Assembly (NCBI RefSeq): GCF_003688595.1
Contig: NZ_RCWT01000012.1
Span: 62,001 to 126,000 of the forward strand
Origin: Sphingomonas sp. PP-F2F-G114-C0414
Lineage (GTDB): Bacteria; Pseudomonadota; Alphaproteobacteria; Sphingomonadales; Sphingomonadaceae
Direction of reading: 5' to 3'
Length of the DNA: 64,000 bases
The notes beneath the pieces were generated by a model. That model saw only the letters and a program-made list of their open reading frames with translations, had not been told where the DNA came from and did not search any database. Made by a program: the position numbers and the translations under genes. Position 1 is the stretch's first letter; each line of letters begins with the position of its first letter. This document shows, piece by piece, positions 1-9,677 of the stretch.

Positions 1-942
1 GCGCGCGTCTACACGCTGCCGGTCGGCACGCTGAAGCCCGGCAGCAACGTCATCACCGTCAACGACGACGACGTCTATGCGTTCGGCGGCATGACCGGCC
101 CCGCCGACACGATGCGCGTGACCTTCGCCGACGGCAGCAGCGCCGCGCTCGGCAGCGGCTGGCGCTATGCGGTCGCCAAGCGGCTCGACGGCGCCGCACC
201 GCGCGTGCCGTGGGACGACATCAATGGCGACGGCACGCTGTACAACGCGATGATCGCGCCGCTGGCGTCGACCAAGCTTGCCGGCATCGCCTGGTATCAG
301 GGTGAGTCGGATACCGGCATCCCCGGCTACGACCGCCGCCTTACCGCGCTGATCGCGGACTGGCGCACGCGGTTCGGTACGCCCGAGACGGGGTTCGGGA
401 TCGTCCAGCTCGCGAACTACGGCAAGCCGACCAGCGCGCCGAGCGACAGCGGGTGGGGCTATGTCCGCGACGCGCAGCGCCGCGTCGCCGCCGCCGATAG
501 CCATGCCGGGATCGCGGTCGCACTCGACATCGGCGATGCGCTCGATATCCATCCCGGCGAGAAGCACGAGGTCGGGCAACGGCTCGCGAAGGTCATGCGG
601 TCGGCGGTTTATGGCGCGCCGGGCGGGCCGTCCGGTCCCGCCATCGCCGCCGCGGATGCGAGTGCCGATGGCGGCATAGCGCTGCGCTTCGGCGACGTGA
701 CCGGTGCGCTCCACGCTCGCGGTGCGAACCAGGCGATCGGGTTCGAACTGTGCGACACCGCGCCGGGCACCTGCCGCTATGCCGCGGGCAGCGTCGCCGG
801 CACCACGGTAACGCTGCCGGGCGACGGCAAGCCCGTCACCCGCGTCCGCTATGCCTGGGCGGATGCGCCATCGGTGAACCTGTCCGACGACGCGATGCTC
901 CCGGTCGGCACGTTCGAGATACCCGTCGCGCCGCGGCGATGA
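1..942 (+). CDS. SASA-type (sialate/xyloglucan) acetylesterase, 5'-truncated by window edge
   Basis: The reading frame is open from base 1, so only the last 313 residues are present. The SGNH-esterase feature IAWYQGESD is visible about 95 residues in, and a late Asp-x-His block (DALDIHPGEKHEVG) supplies the likely catalytic Asp/His of the 9-O-acetylesterase (SASA) family. The family removes acetyl groups from glycans. Xyloglucan loci of Xanthomonas carry a CE20 acetylesterase with this domain, so a role in deacetylating plant xyloglucan or xylan fits the neighbours, but this is inference. The gene converges with the GH43 gene, whose stop codon is the next base pair. The signal peptide and nucleophile region lie outside the window. 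Confidence 0.85.
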   Translation, partial: ARVYTLPVGTLKPGSNVITVNDDDVYAFGGMTGPADTMRVTFADGSSAALGSGWRYAVAKRLDGAAPRVPWDDINGDGTLYNAMIAPLASTKLAGIAWYQGESDTGIPGYDRRLTALIADWRTRFGTPETGFGIVQLANYGKPTSAPSDSGWGYVRDAQRRVAAADSHAGIAVALDIGDALDIHPGEKHEVGQRLAKVMRSAVYGAPGGPSGPAIAAADASADGGIALRFGDVTGALHARGANQAIGFELCDTAPGTCRYAAGSVAGTTVTLPGDGKPVTRVRYAWADAPSVNLSDDAMLPVGTFEIPVAPRR

Positions 943-2526
943 TTACCGCGGGGGCGCGTTCCGGAACTTAAACGTCGATCGGGGTTCGAGCGCGCTCAGC
1001 GTGAACGAGTCGACGTCGAGCCAGCCCCTGCTGGGGCTCGACGCGTAGCAGAACAGCGCGAACTGCTCGCCCTGGAACGTCCCCGTCCGCCACGCGAAGG
1101 CGAGCGGGAAGTCGCCGCCGACCCCGGTCCAGCGGCGGCCGTCGAGACTATACGCGACGCGGGCACGATCGATCGTGAAATCCATATCGGTGCGCAACCA
1201 CAGCGCGCGGCCGGCACCGATCACGCTGCGACCGCGCGTTTCGGTACGGGCACCGTCGACCGTGTCTTCGGTCACCTCCATCGCCACCGCGGCCGTGCCG
1301 CCCGCGTCGCGCTCGATCGTCAGGTTGCCGCTATATTGCCCCAGCGTCCCGAACCCGCATCGATCGCCCGGCGCGAGATGACCGATATCCAGCTTCACCT
1401 CGGCGCGGCTCGCAGGCCCCTGCCCTTTCTGCGTCAACGTGTTGCGCGCCGACCAGAAGCGTGGCGCGACCGTCGGTTTCAGCCGCAACCAGCCCGGCCG
1501 CGCGGTCAGCGACCACCGGCTCGGGTCCGGATTATGGTTCCACTGCCATTGCAGGCCGAGACGCGGACCCGCGAAATCATCGGAGGTGGCGGGCTCGGCA
1601 AATGGGAAGCCGGCGATCGGCTTTTGCGCGATCCGGGGTACGCGACCGGGCGCGTCCGCGGTGCCCCACACCGGCCAGTCGTCGCGCCAGAATACCGGGC
1701 TGAGATTGGTCATCCGGCCGACAGCGCCGCTATCCTCCATGACGAACCCGAACCACCGGCCATCGGGCAAATCGACCAGCGCGCCCTGATGACCGCCGGT
1801 CGTGTCGTCGATCTGATCGCGCGTCTCCCACGGCCCGAACAGGCTGCGCGAACGCGACACCGTCAGCCCGAGGCGCGGCGGCAACGCGTTGAACAGGTAA
1901 TAATACGCACCGCGGCGGATGATCTTCGAGCCCTCCGCGCCCTTGATGTAATGGATTTTCCGCGCGTCGGTGACGTGCGTCAGATCCTTGTCGAGCGTGA
2001 GCAGCGTGATCGTGCCGTCGGCGGTCGAGGCGGTGGCGACATACGCGCGTCCGTCGGGCTCGATGAACAGGCCCGGATCGAACGCCTCCCGCTCCAATTC
2101 GTGATAGCGCCACGGCCCGCGTACGTCCTTGGCGTACCAGATCCGCGTCTTCTGCCCGACCGGCGTATTGGCGAGATAATAGGTGCCCGCGTGATAGCGC
2201 AACGACGAGGCGTAGAGCCCATGCCGGTACGCGTTGCCACCCTTCAGATCATATTCGGGCTTGCCCTCCAGCCGATCGACGAGATGCGAGGCGAGCGTCC
2301 AGTTGACTAGATCGCGGCTGTGCAGGATGGTGATCCCCGGCACGTTGGCGAACGTCGTCGTCGCGAAATAATAGTCGCGGCCGACGCGAATGATGTCGGG
2401 ATCGGGATAGTCCGCGAACAGCACGGGATTGCGGAAAGTGCCGTTCCCCTGATCCGACCGCCAGACCTGCGCCGACGCTGGTATCGCCAGCAGCGCGAGC
2501 GCCGCGATCAACGCCCCGCCCCTCAT
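943..2526 (-). CDS. GH43 family beta-xylosidase / alpha-L-arabinofuranosidase
   Basis: A 527-residue secreted glycoside hydrolase. It has a Sec signal peptide (MRGGALIAAL..., cleavage near ASAQ at 17-20) followed by a five-bladed GH43 catalytic domain. Likely catalytic residues are the general base D42 in YPDPD, the pKa modulator D150 in AFDPGLF and the acid E198 in KGAEGSKI. The C-terminal third matches the beta-sandwich (GH43_C2-type) domain. The open frame continues 156 codons upstream, but the start at 2526 is preferred because it overlaps the esterase stop (ATGA) and gives the signal peptide. It is the last gene of a GH95-esterase-GH43 operon. Exact substrate (xylose or arabinose linkages) cannot be read from sequence. 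Confidence 0.9.
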   Translation of the reverse strand: MRGGALIAALALLAIPASAQVWRSDQGNGTFRNPVLFADYPDPDIIRVGRDYYFATTTFANVPGITILHSRDLVNWTLASHLVDRLEGKPEYDLKGGNAYRHGLYASSLRYHAGTYYLANTPVGQKTRIWYAKDVRGPWRYHELEREAFDPGLFIEPDGRAYVATASTADGTITLLTLDKDLTHVTDARKIHYIKGAEGSKIIRRGAYYYLFNALPPRLGLTVSRSRSLFGPWETRDQIDDTTGGHQGALVDLPDGRWFGFVMEDSGAVGRMTNLSPVFWRDDWPVWGTADAPGRVPRIAQKPIAGFPFAEPATSDDFAGPRLGLQWQWNHNPDPSRWSLTARPGWLRLKPTVAPRFWSARNTLTQKGQGPASRAEVKLDIGHLAPGDRCGFGTLGQYSGNLTIERDAGGTAAVAMEVTEDTVDGARTETRGRSVIGAGRALWLRTDMDFTIDRARVAYSLDGRRWTGVGGDFPLAFAWRTGTFQGEQFALFCYASSPSRGWLDVDSFTLSALEPRSTFKFRNAPPR

Positions 2527-3581
2527 CGTGCGAACGCCAGGCTGCGCGAGAAGAACGGGATCATCACGTCCTCGACGCGCCCCGCGACACCACTGGTATG
2601 GTCGCCGGGATAGACCGCGAACTGGTTGGCGATGCCGTAGCGGTCGAGCCCTTCGTGCAGCGCGAGCGCATCGCCCTTCAGCCCGTCGCGATCGCCGACG
2701 TCGAGCCCGATCGCCGCATAGCGCCGCAGATTGCCGGCATATTGATCGAGCATCGACAGTGGCGCGTTGGCCGCCCAGCGCGCGATCACGTCGGGTTGCG
2801 CGACGCCGTCCTTGATCGGCAGGTCGAGGAACAGCGGCGGTGCCTTCGGGTTCGGCGACCACGCCGCCGCGGTCGCGAGTTGCGCGCGCAATCCCCACGA
2901 CAGGCCGGCGCTTTCGATCGGCGAGCGCAGCGCCCGCAACGTCTTCTCTGCCGCCGCGTCGGGCGTGCCGAGCGCGCGTATCGACAGGCAGCACGGGCTC
3001 ATCATGTACAGCGCGCCGAATATGTCGGGATGCTTCATGCCGATCCGCGCGGTGCCGTAGCCGCCCATCGAATGCCCCGCGAGCCCGCGGCTGTGGCGGT
3101 CCGCCAGCGTCCGGTAATGCGCATCGACATAGCCGACCAAGTCGTGCGCGATGAACTGCTCGAAGTCGCCGACCGTGACCGAACTGGAATAGAACGAGCC
3201 GTTATGCACCGTCTTGCTGTCGGGCAGCACGACGATCATCTCGCGTGCGCCCTTCGCGAACGCGCCTTCGATCGTCTGCGGGACATGGATTTCCTTCGCC
3301 CATTGCTCGGCACCGATAGAATAGCCGTGCAACGCATAGACCACCGGATAGCGCCGCGTCGGGGCGCTGCGATAACTCGGCGGCAGCATCACCAGCACCA
3401 CGCGATCCGCGCTGTTGCCTTCGAGATTGCCCTCGATCGCGCGCGAGTGGACCGTGATGCGCTCGACCGTCACCGGCTTGGCACCCGCGACCGGCGGCGG
3501 CGTGGTGGTCGCGACCTGCGCATGGCCCGCGCCGGATAGCGCCAGCCCGAAGGAGAGCACGGCCATCAGGAATTTCGTCAT
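2523..3581 (-). CDS. secreted esterase, PF00756 (esterase D / feruloyl esterase-like) family
   Basis: A 352-residue alpha/beta hydrolase with signal peptide (MTKFLMAV..., cleavage near GHAQ at 19-22). The nucleophile elbow is GHSMGG with Ser171. A C-terminal YPGDHTSG segment supplies the probable catalytic His. The fold matches putative esterase PF00756, which includes feruloyl and acetyl-xylan esterases. The start at 3581 is chosen over 3617 because GAGG lies 10 bases upstream and the signal peptide begins there. It sits between GH95 (43 bp upstream) and GH43 (4-bp ATGA overlap), so it probably removes ester decorations from the same glycan. The acyl group is unknown. Confidence 0.87.
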   Translation of the reverse strand: MTKFLMAVLSFGLALSGAGHAQVATTTPPPVAGAKPVTVERITVHSRAIEGNLEGNSADRVVLVMLPPSYRSAPTRRYPVVYALHGYSIGAEQWAKEIHVPQTIEGAFAKGAREMIVVLPDSKTVHNGSFYSSSVTVGDFEQFIAHDLVGYVDAHYRTLADRHSRGLAGHSMGGYGTARIGMKHPDIFGALYMMSPCCLSIRALGTPDAAAEKTLRALRSPIESAGLSWGLRAQLATAAAWSPNPKAPPLFLDLPIKDGVAQPDVIARWAANAPLSMLDQYAGNLRRYAAIGLDVGDRDGLKGDALALHEGLDRYGIANQFAVYPGDHTSGVAGRVEDVMIPFFSRSLAFAR

Positions 3582-3624
3582 GGTTGCGATTCCTCGAAGA
3601 GCGGCAAAGATGGGCATGTGGCGG

Positions 3625-6003
3625 TCATGCCTGCGTCAGTCCGGCACCGCGCAGCCTGACGCTGCGCCCCGGCACCAGCGTCACGTCGACGGCGTGGTCG
3701 CCCAACCGGATGCGGCGGCGTCCGTGGATCGTGGAACGGAAGACCGCGTCGCTCAGCGTGCCGCGCTCCCACCGCACGTCCACCACGCACGTGCCGCGTG
3801 CGCGCAAGCCGGTGATCGACCCGGTCGGCCATGCGCGCGGCAATGCCGGCAGCAGCAGGATCTCGTCGCCACGGCTCTGCATCAGCATTTCCGCGATCGC
3901 GCGCGTCCCGCCGAAATTGCCGTCGATCTGGAACGGCGGATGCGCGTCGAACAGGTTCGGATAGGTGCGCGCAGGGCCGAGCAGATAGGCGAGGATGCGG
4001 TGCGCGTGCTCGCCGTCGCGCAGCCGCGCCCACAGGTTCGCGCGCCACGCGGTAGCCCAGCCGGTCGATTCGTCACCGCGGATCTCGAGCGAACGCCGTG
4101 CCGCCCTGGCCAGCGCAGGCGTCGCGTCGAGATCGATCTGCTCGCTCGGGAACAGGCCGTAGAGATGCGAGACGTGGCGATGACGCTGCTCGGGCGCGTC
4201 GGCATCCCAGTCGGCCTGCCATTCCTGCAACTGACCACCGCGCCCGATCTTGTCGGGCGCCAGCCGCGCGCGTGCCGCCGCCAGTTCCGCGACCAACGCC
4301 GCGTCGATGCCGAGCAACGTCGCCGCCTTGCCGGTCTGGTCGAACAGGTCGCGCAGGATCTGCAGGTCCATCGCCGGCCCCGCGCAGATCGACGCGCCCT
4401 TCGGATGCACGTTCTCGGGCGAGAGCGACGGATTGGTGACCAGCGCGCCGGTCTTCGGATCGGTCTGGAGCGTGTCGAGGAAGAACAGCGCCGCGCCGTG
4501 CAGCAGCGGGTAGATCGACCGCAGGAACTCGAGATCGCGACTATAGTTGTAATGGTCCCACAGATGCGTGCACAGCCATGCGCCGCCGGTCGGCCACAGC
4601 CCCCATTGCGCGCCGTCGATCGGCGCGGTCGCGCGCCACAGGTCGGTGTTGTGATGGCACACCCAGCCGCGCGCACCGTACATCGTTTTCGCGGTCCGCG
4701 CGCCGGTGACCGCCAACTCGCGCACCATTTGGACCAGCGGCGCGACGCATTCGGGCAGCGCGGTGACCTCGGCGGGCCAGTAATTCATCTCGGTATTGAT
4801 GTTGACGGTATATTTCGACTCCCAGGGCGGGCTGGTCTCCGCGTTCCAGATTCCCTGGAGGTTGGCCGGCTGGCTGCCCGGTCGCGACGACGCGATCAGC
4901 AAATAGCGTCCGTAATTGAAGTACAGCGTGGCGAGCGCCGGGTCGGCAGCGGCGCGATCGGCCAGGACGCGCTCGTCGGTCGGCCGGTCCGCGATCGCGG
5001 TCCGGCCAAGATCGAGCCTTACCCGCCGGAACAGCGCGCGGTGCGCCGCGGTCGCGTCCGATCGCAGCCGAGCGAAGCCGCGCCGCGCGGCGCCCTCGAC
5101 CGCCGCCAGTGTCCCTGCCTCGGGATCGCCGCCGACATCGTCGAACCGACGATAGCTCGTGCCCATCGCGACCAGCAGCGTGACCGACCGGGCACCGGTG
5201 ACGCGCAGACGCTCGCCATCCGCCGCCACCCTGCCGCCGTCCGCCATGACCCGCACGCGTGCTGCAAACCGCAATTTGCCCGCAACGCCCGCCCGCGCAT
5301 CGTTGCGACCGGTCAAAGTCAGCATCCCCCCGGCCGCGACGACACCCGCGCCCGGTTGCGGCGACGTCAGCCCGACCAGTAGGTCGAAAGGCCGATCGCC
5401 GGTCATGTGCACCGCGATCACCTGATCCTCTGGCGATGCCAAGACCTCACGCCGGAACCGCGTCCCGCAGAGCGTGAAGCTGGTCGTCGCGATCGCCGCA
5501 TCGAGATCGAGCTCGCGGGTATAGGCGCTCGCCTCTCCCGCTGCGCCCGGCAGATCAAGCAGCAGGTCGCCGACCGGTTGATACGCCATCTGCGTCTTCG
5601 GCACGCCCATCAGCCGTGCATTGGCGAGCGTCTGCGCCTCGGCGAACGCGCCCGCCTCGATCAGCCGCCGCACCTCGGGCAGCGTGGCCCGCGCGTCCGG
5701 ATTCACCGGATCGTACGGCCCGCCCGACCACAACGTGTCCTCGTTCAGCTGCAACCGCTCGCGGGTCGTGCCGCCGAACACCATCGCACCGAGCCGCCCG
5801 TTGCCGACCGGCAGCGCCTCGGTCCAGACCTTGGCCGGTTGCCGATACCATAACCGCGTTTCGCCTTGCGCCGGCGTCGCGGCATCTACTGGTATCGGCA
5901 ACGCCAATGCCGGCACCGAGAACGCGACGGTAGCTCCCACGCCTTCGAGCAGTTCGCGACGCGACGGCGATGCGTGCGGTCCCTTGGCGGACAGTTCGGT
6001 CAT
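3625..6003 (-). CDS. GH95 family alpha-L-fucosidase (or alpha-L-galactosidase)
   Basis: A 792-residue enzyme of GH95, which hydrolyses alpha-1,2-linked L-fucose (some members L-galactose) by inversion. The N-terminus carries a Tat-like signal (SRRELLEG, residues 14-21). Family hallmarks: PVGNGRLGAMVFGG near 65-78, the NIN pair at 401-403 (probably the two catalytic asparagines), SPEN with E530 as likely acid, HHNTD at 450-454, and FQIDGNFGG with D694 late in the (alpha/alpha)6 barrel. These assignments are by analogy with Bifidobacterium AfcA. The start at 6003 has AGAAGG just upstream. First gene of the GH95-esterase-GH43 operon, divergent from the second GH43. Fucose is typical of xyloglucan side chains, supporting that substrate. 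Confidence 0.92.
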   Translation of the reverse strand: MTELSAKGPHASPSRRELLEGVGATVAFSVPALALPIPVDAATPAQGETRLWYRQPAKVWTEALPVGNGRLGAMVFGGTTRERLQLNEDTLWSGGPYDPVNPDARATLPEVRRLIEAGAFAEAQTLANARLMGVPKTQMAYQPVGDLLLDLPGAAGEASAYTRELDLDAAIATTSFTLCGTRFRREVLASPEDQVIAVHMTGDRPFDLLVGLTSPQPGAGVVAAGGMLTLTGRNDARAGVAGKLRFAARVRVMADGGRVAADGERLRVTGARSVTLLVAMGTSYRRFDDVGGDPEAGTLAAVEGAARRGFARLRSDATAAHRALFRRVRLDLGRTAIADRPTDERVLADRAAADPALATLYFNYGRYLLIASSRPGSQPANLQGIWNAETSPPWESKYTVNINTEMNYWPAEVTALPECVAPLVQMVRELAVTGARTAKTMYGARGWVCHHNTDLWRATAPIDGAQWGLWPTGGAWLCTHLWDHYNYSRDLEFLRSIYPLLHGAALFFLDTLQTDPKTGALVTNPSLSPENVHPKGASICAGPAMDLQILRDLFDQTGKAATLLGIDAALVAELAAARARLAPDKIGRGGQLQEWQADWDADAPEQRHRHVSHLYGLFPSEQIDLDATPALARAARRSLEIRGDESTGWATAWRANLWARLRDGEHAHRILAYLLGPARTYPNLFDAHPPFQIDGNFGGTRAIAEMLMQSRGDEILLLPALPRAWPTGSITGLRARGTCVVDVRWERGTLSDAVFRSTIHGRRRIRLGDHAVDVTLVPGRSVRLRGAGLTQA

Positions 6004-6106
6004 CCTTCTCCCTTCCGCGATCGTCACGAGCGGATCTGCGGAAGACCGGACTCTGTCCGGCACTCACCACGCCGCCCGTTGCACCTGCGTTGGGACGGAG
6101 CGTAAC

Positions 6107-6123
6107 TTGGTACCGGTATCTTA
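6107..6123. promoter_or_regulatory. TTGGTACCGG-centred imperfect palindrome, candidate operator
   Basis: TTGGTACCGGTATC lies 104 bp upstream of the GH95 start and 121 bp upstream of the divergent GH43 start. The TACCGGTA core is symmetric. Similar TTGGTA cores occur upstream of the second receptor (14551-14565) and of GH31 (27151-27165). A LacI- or GntR-type regulator site is a reasonable guess; no regulator gene is in the window. Confidence 0.3.
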
Positions 6124-6176
6124 GCTACCCCCAAGCCACCTTCCGCCACTCGAAGGCGCGCGGCTGGCCTTCGAGA

Positions 6177-6192
6177 ATGTTAGCGCTATAGT
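6177..6192. promoter_or_regulatory. TAGCGCTA palindrome, candidate LacI-family (XylR-like) operator
   Basis: ATGTTAGCGCTATAGT contains a perfect TAGCGCTA core with a TGT flank on the left. It resembles the TGTTAGCGCTACCA-type operators known for the LacI-family xylose repressor of Caulobacter. The right half diverges from consensus. It lies 52 bp upstream of the GH43 start and between two divergent glycosidase units, a sensible position for sugar-responsive repression. Confidence 0.4.
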
Positions 6193-6243
6193 GCTGAGGC
6201 AGCAGGCGCGTTCAGTGCCGCGAGACGACGGGAGAGGACCACC

Positions 6244-7911
6244 ATGACGCGCTTCGATCGATATGCAGGCGCCGCATTGCGCGCGACCGCCCTCCTGCTT
6301 GCAGGCACGGCCACCGCCACCGCCTCGGCAAGCGACGCCCCCCGGTTCAGCCGCTTCACCTATGACGGCCACGCACAGGAACAGGTCAAAGTCGGCCCCG
6401 GCGAATACCGCAATCCGATCCTGTCGGGCTATTACCCCGATCCGTCCGTCACCCGCGTCGGCGACGACTTCTACCTCGTCCTGTCGTCGTTCGCGCATTT
6501 CCCGGGACTGCCGATCTTCACCTCGAAGGACCTCGTCCACTGGACGCAGATCGGCAACGCGATCGACCGGCCCGAACAGCTCGACTTTACCGGCATGCGC
6601 ACCTCGCAGGCGGTGTTCGCGCCCGATATCTCGTATCACGCCGGCACATTCTACATCGTCAACACCTGCGTCGAGTGCAAAGGCAATTTCGTCATCACCG
6701 CGAAGAACCCCGCGGGTCCGTGGTCCAATCCGACCTGGCTGCCATTCGAGGGGATCGATCCGTCGATCTACTGGGAGGGCGACAAGGCCTATGTCGTCAA
6801 CAACCGCGCGCCGAACGAGCCGCCGCGCTACGACGGGCACCGCGCGATCTGGATCCAGGAATTCGACTGGCGCGCGGGGAAAATGGTCGGTGAGAGCACG
6901 CAGCTGATCAACGGCGGCGTCGACCTGTCGAAGAAACCAGTCTGGATCGAGGGACCGCATATCTTCCGCAAGGACGGCTGGTATTACCTGACCGCGGCGG
7001 AAGGCGGCACGAGCGTCAACCATTCGCAGGTCGTGTTCCGGTCGCGGCAGTTGCGCGGGCCGTTCGCGCCGTTCGCGGGCAACCCGATCCTGACGCAACG
7101 CGACCTCGATCCCGCCCGCACCAATCCGATCACCTCGTCGGGTCACGCCGAACTGGTCCAGACCGCCAAGGGCGACTGGTGGGCCACCTTCCTCGCGGTG
7201 CGCCCGTATGACGGCGACTATTACAACATCGGTCGCGAGACGTTCCTGCTGCCCGTGACGTGGAAGGATGGCTGGCCGATCATCCTGCCCAAGGGCCAGG
7301 CGATACCGTTCGTCGGCAAAACGCCCGATCTGCCCGAACAACCCGCCACCAAGATCCCGACGAGCGGCGATTTCGGCTATGTCGACGAATTCGACGGCAC
7401 CAAGCTGGCGATGCAGTGGATCGGCGTGCGCACCCCGAAACAGCCGTTCTACCGGCTCGATCACGGCGACCTCGTGCTCGGCAAGGGTACGCCGATCGGC
7501 GACCTGTCGGGGGTGCCCGCGTTCGTCGGGCGGCGTCAGCAGCATCACGTCGCGACGATGTCGACCACGGTCAAATTCGCGCCGGACACGGACGGCGACC
7601 GCGCCGGCCTCGCGGCGATGCAGAGCGACCGCAACTATCTGGTCTTCGGGGTCACGCGGATCGCCGGCAAGACCGTCGTCGCGCTGTATACCGCGGCCGA
7701 CGGGCGCGAGCGGCTGGTCGCGTCGGTCCCCGTCGCGGCCGGTCCCGTCACGCTGACGATCCGCGCCGACGGTGGGACGATGGCGTTCGACTATCAGGTC
7801 GCGGGTACCCGCCGCACGCTGTCGGACAAGGTCGACGCACGCTTTCTCAGCACCAAGTCCGCGGGCGGGTTCGTCGGGACCGTCGTGGGTCCCTATGCGT
7901 GGACGCATTGA
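6244..7911 (+). CDS. GH43 family glycosidase (beta-xylosidase / arabinofuranosidase), second copy
   Basis: A 555-residue secreted GH43 enzyme with signal peptide (hydrophobic 10-25, cleavage near ASAS). Likely catalytic residues are base D66 in YYPDPS, modulator D172 in GIDPSIYWE and acid E236 in WIEGPH. Residues from about 365 onward form the C-terminal beta-sandwich typical of longer GH43 enzymes. GGGAGAGG precedes the ATG by about 6 bases. It is divergent from the GH95 operon and shares a 240-bp regulatory gap containing two palindromes. It is clearly distinct in sequence from the GH43 at 943-2526, so the two may act on different linkages of one polymer. Confidence 0.92.
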   Translation: MTRFDRYAGAALRATALLLAGTATATASASDAPRFSRFTYDGHAQEQVKVGPGEYRNPILSGYYPDPSVTRVGDDFYLVLSSFAHFPGLPIFTSKDLVHWTQIGNAIDRPEQLDFTGMRTSQAVFAPDISYHAGTFYIVNTCVECKGNFVITAKNPAGPWSNPTWLPFEGIDPSIYWEGDKAYVVNNRAPNEPPRYDGHRAIWIQEFDWRAGKMVGESTQLINGGVDLSKKPVWIEGPHIFRKDGWYYLTAAEGGTSVNHSQVVFRSRQLRGPFAPFAGNPILTQRDLDPARTNPITSSGHAELVQTAKGDWWATFLAVRPYDGDYYNIGRETFLLPVTWKDGWPIILPKGQAIPFVGKTPDLPEQPATKIPTSGDFGYVDEFDGTKLAMQWIGVRTPKQPFYRLDHGDLVLGKGTPIGDLSGVPAFVGRRQQHHVATMSTTVKFAPDTDGDRAGLAAMQSDRNYLVFGVTRIAGKTVVALYTAADGRERLVASVPVAAGPVTLTIRADGGTMAFDYQVAGTRRTLSDKVDARFLSTKSAGGFVGTVVGPYAWTH

Positions 7912-7997
7912 CCGCGTGACCGCGTAGGTCAGCCATGCGCGCGCGAGTGCGGATGCATGCTTGACGCTGGGGCGATGCTCTCCGACTGTTCGGCGCG

Positions 7998-9563
7998 ATG
8001 GATTCCCTCCCCACTCCCCGCTGGTCGAGCGACCTGATGCAAGCCGCGCTGGCGCTGCACGACAATCAGCTCCACGTCGCCGAGCCGCTGCTGAAGGCCT
8101 ATCTCAAGCGCGATCCGTTCGATGCGCGCGCGATCCGCATGCTGGCGGAACTCGCCGGGCGGATCGGGCGGTACAAGGACGCCGAGACGCTGTTGCGGCG
8201 CGCGGTCGAACTGGCCCCCGGGTTCACCGCGGCGCGCGCGAACCTCGCGCTCGTGCTCTACCGCCAGAACCGCGCGCCCGAGGCGCTGACCCTGCTCGAT
8301 GCGGTGATCGCCGACGAGCCCGACAATCCCGGCCATGCCAACCTCAAGGCAGCGGCGCTCGGTCGGCTCGGCGGGTTCGAGGATGCGATCACGCTGTACG
8401 AAAAGGTGCTGCACGACGCCCCCGATCAACCGCGCGTGTGGCTGAGTTACGGCCATATGCTCAAGACCGTCGGGCGCCGCGACGACGGTATCGCCGCGTA
8501 TCGGCGTGCGCTGTCACTCCAGCCGACGCTGGGCGATGCGTGGTGGAGCCTCGCCAACCTCAAGACGGTGCGGTTCGACGACGGCGATATCGTCGCGATG
8601 GAGGCGGCGCTCGCATGCGACGACCTCGGCGACGAGGATCGGTTCCACCTCGATTTCGCGCTCGGCAAGGCGTTCGAGGATCGCGGCGACGCTGCCCGCT
8701 CGTTCGCGCATTACGACGCCGGCAACACGCTGCGCCGCACGCGGATTTCGTACGACGCCGACGAAACCACGATGTTCGTCGACCGCAGCATCGCGGTGCT
8801 GACCCCAGCCCTGCTCGACGCGCGCCGCGGCCAAGGATGCGATGCCCCGGACCCGATCTTCGTGCTCGGCATGCCCCGCGCCGGCTCGACGCTGATCGAA
8901 CAGATCCTCGCCAGCCACACCCTGGTCGAGGGCACCACCGAACTCCCCGACATGCCTGCGATCGCGCGCAGCATCGCCGACTATCCGGGCGCGATCGACA
9001 CCCTATCGGCGACAGCGTTGCGCGAGACAGGCGAGGAGTATCTGCGCCGCGCCGCGATCCAGCGCCGTACCGAGCGCCCGTTCTTCATCGACAAGCTCCC
9101 CAACAACTGGGCGCACGTGCCGCTGATCCTGCTCGCGCTGCCGAACGCGCGGATCATCGACGCGCGGCGCGACCCGCTCGACTGCTGCTTCTCCAACTTC
9201 AAACAGCATTATGCGCGGGGGCAGACGTTCAGCTATTCGCTCGACGATCTCGGCCGCTATTACCGCGATTACGTCAGGCTGATGCGCCACGTCGACACGG
9301 TCGCGCCGGGCCGCGTCCACCGCGTCGATCACGAAGCGCTGATCGACAACACCGAGGTCGAGGTCCGGGCGCTGCTGGCCGCGTGCGGGCTCGACTACGA
9401 ACCCGCCTGCCTCGCGTTTCACGAGACCGATCGCGCAGTCCGGACCGCGAGTTCGGAGCAAGTCCGCCGCCCGATCAACCGCGACGGCGTCGATGCCTGG
9501 CGACCATACGAAATATGGCTCGACCCGCTGAAAACTGCACTCGGAGACCTGCTACGCGCATGA
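7998..9563 (+). CDS. tetratricopeptide-repeat sulfotransferase
   Basis: A 521-residue protein with no signal peptide. Residues about 10-240 are TPR helices. Residues 285-515 are a sulfotransferase domain with the 5'-phosphosulfate loop PRAGSTLIEQIL (293-304) and a later DARRDPLDCCFSNFKQ segment resembling the 3'-phosphate site. It should transfer sulfate from PAPS, but the acceptor is unknown. Such TPR-sulfotransferases are frequently found beside TonB receptors in Sphingomonadales and Caulobacterales. Here it precedes a receptor by 114 bp on the same strand. A longer overlapping frame from 7961 is a shadow: only the 7998 frame carries recognisable domains. Confidence 0.88.
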   Translation: MDSLPTPRWSSDLMQAALALHDNQLHVAEPLLKAYLKRDPFDARAIRMLAELAGRIGRYKDAETLLRRAVELAPGFTAARANLALVLYRQNRAPEALTLLDAVIADEPDNPGHANLKAAALGRLGGFEDAITLYEKVLHDAPDQPRVWLSYGHMLKTVGRRDDGIAAYRRALSLQPTLGDAWWSLANLKTVRFDDGDIVAMEAALACDDLGDEDRFHLDFALGKAFEDRGDAARSFAHYDAGNTLRRTRISYDADETTMFVDRSIAVLTPALLDARRGQGCDAPDPIFVLGMPRAGSTLIEQILASHTLVEGTTELPDMPAIARSIADYPGAIDTLSATALRETGEEYLRRAAIQRRTERPFFIDKLPNNWAHVPLILLALPNARIIDARRDPLDCCFSNFKQHYARGQTFSYSLDDLGRYYRDYVRLMRHVDTVAPGRVHRVDHEALIDNTEVEVRALLAACGLDYEPACLAFHETDRAVRTASSEQVRRPINRDGVDAWRPYEIWLDPLKTALGDLLRA

Positions 9564-9677
9564 TCCGTGGCAAAAACGTCACGCTCGCGTAATAAAGCTG
9601 CAAAATACGTCAGCATGGTTTGACCTTTGCTGCACCGCACCACAGTCTCTGTCCATTATTCGCTTGGGGGCTCGCGC

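Noticed and set aside
3415..5382. 655-residue plus-strand frame opposite GH95 and the esterase
   Set aside because: Arg-rich antisense shadow with no motif; the minus strand carries clear catalytic residues.
6121..7908. 595-residue minus-strand frame opposite the second GH43
   Set aside because: Antisense shadow; GH43 on the plus strand is complete with signal peptide and catalytic triad.
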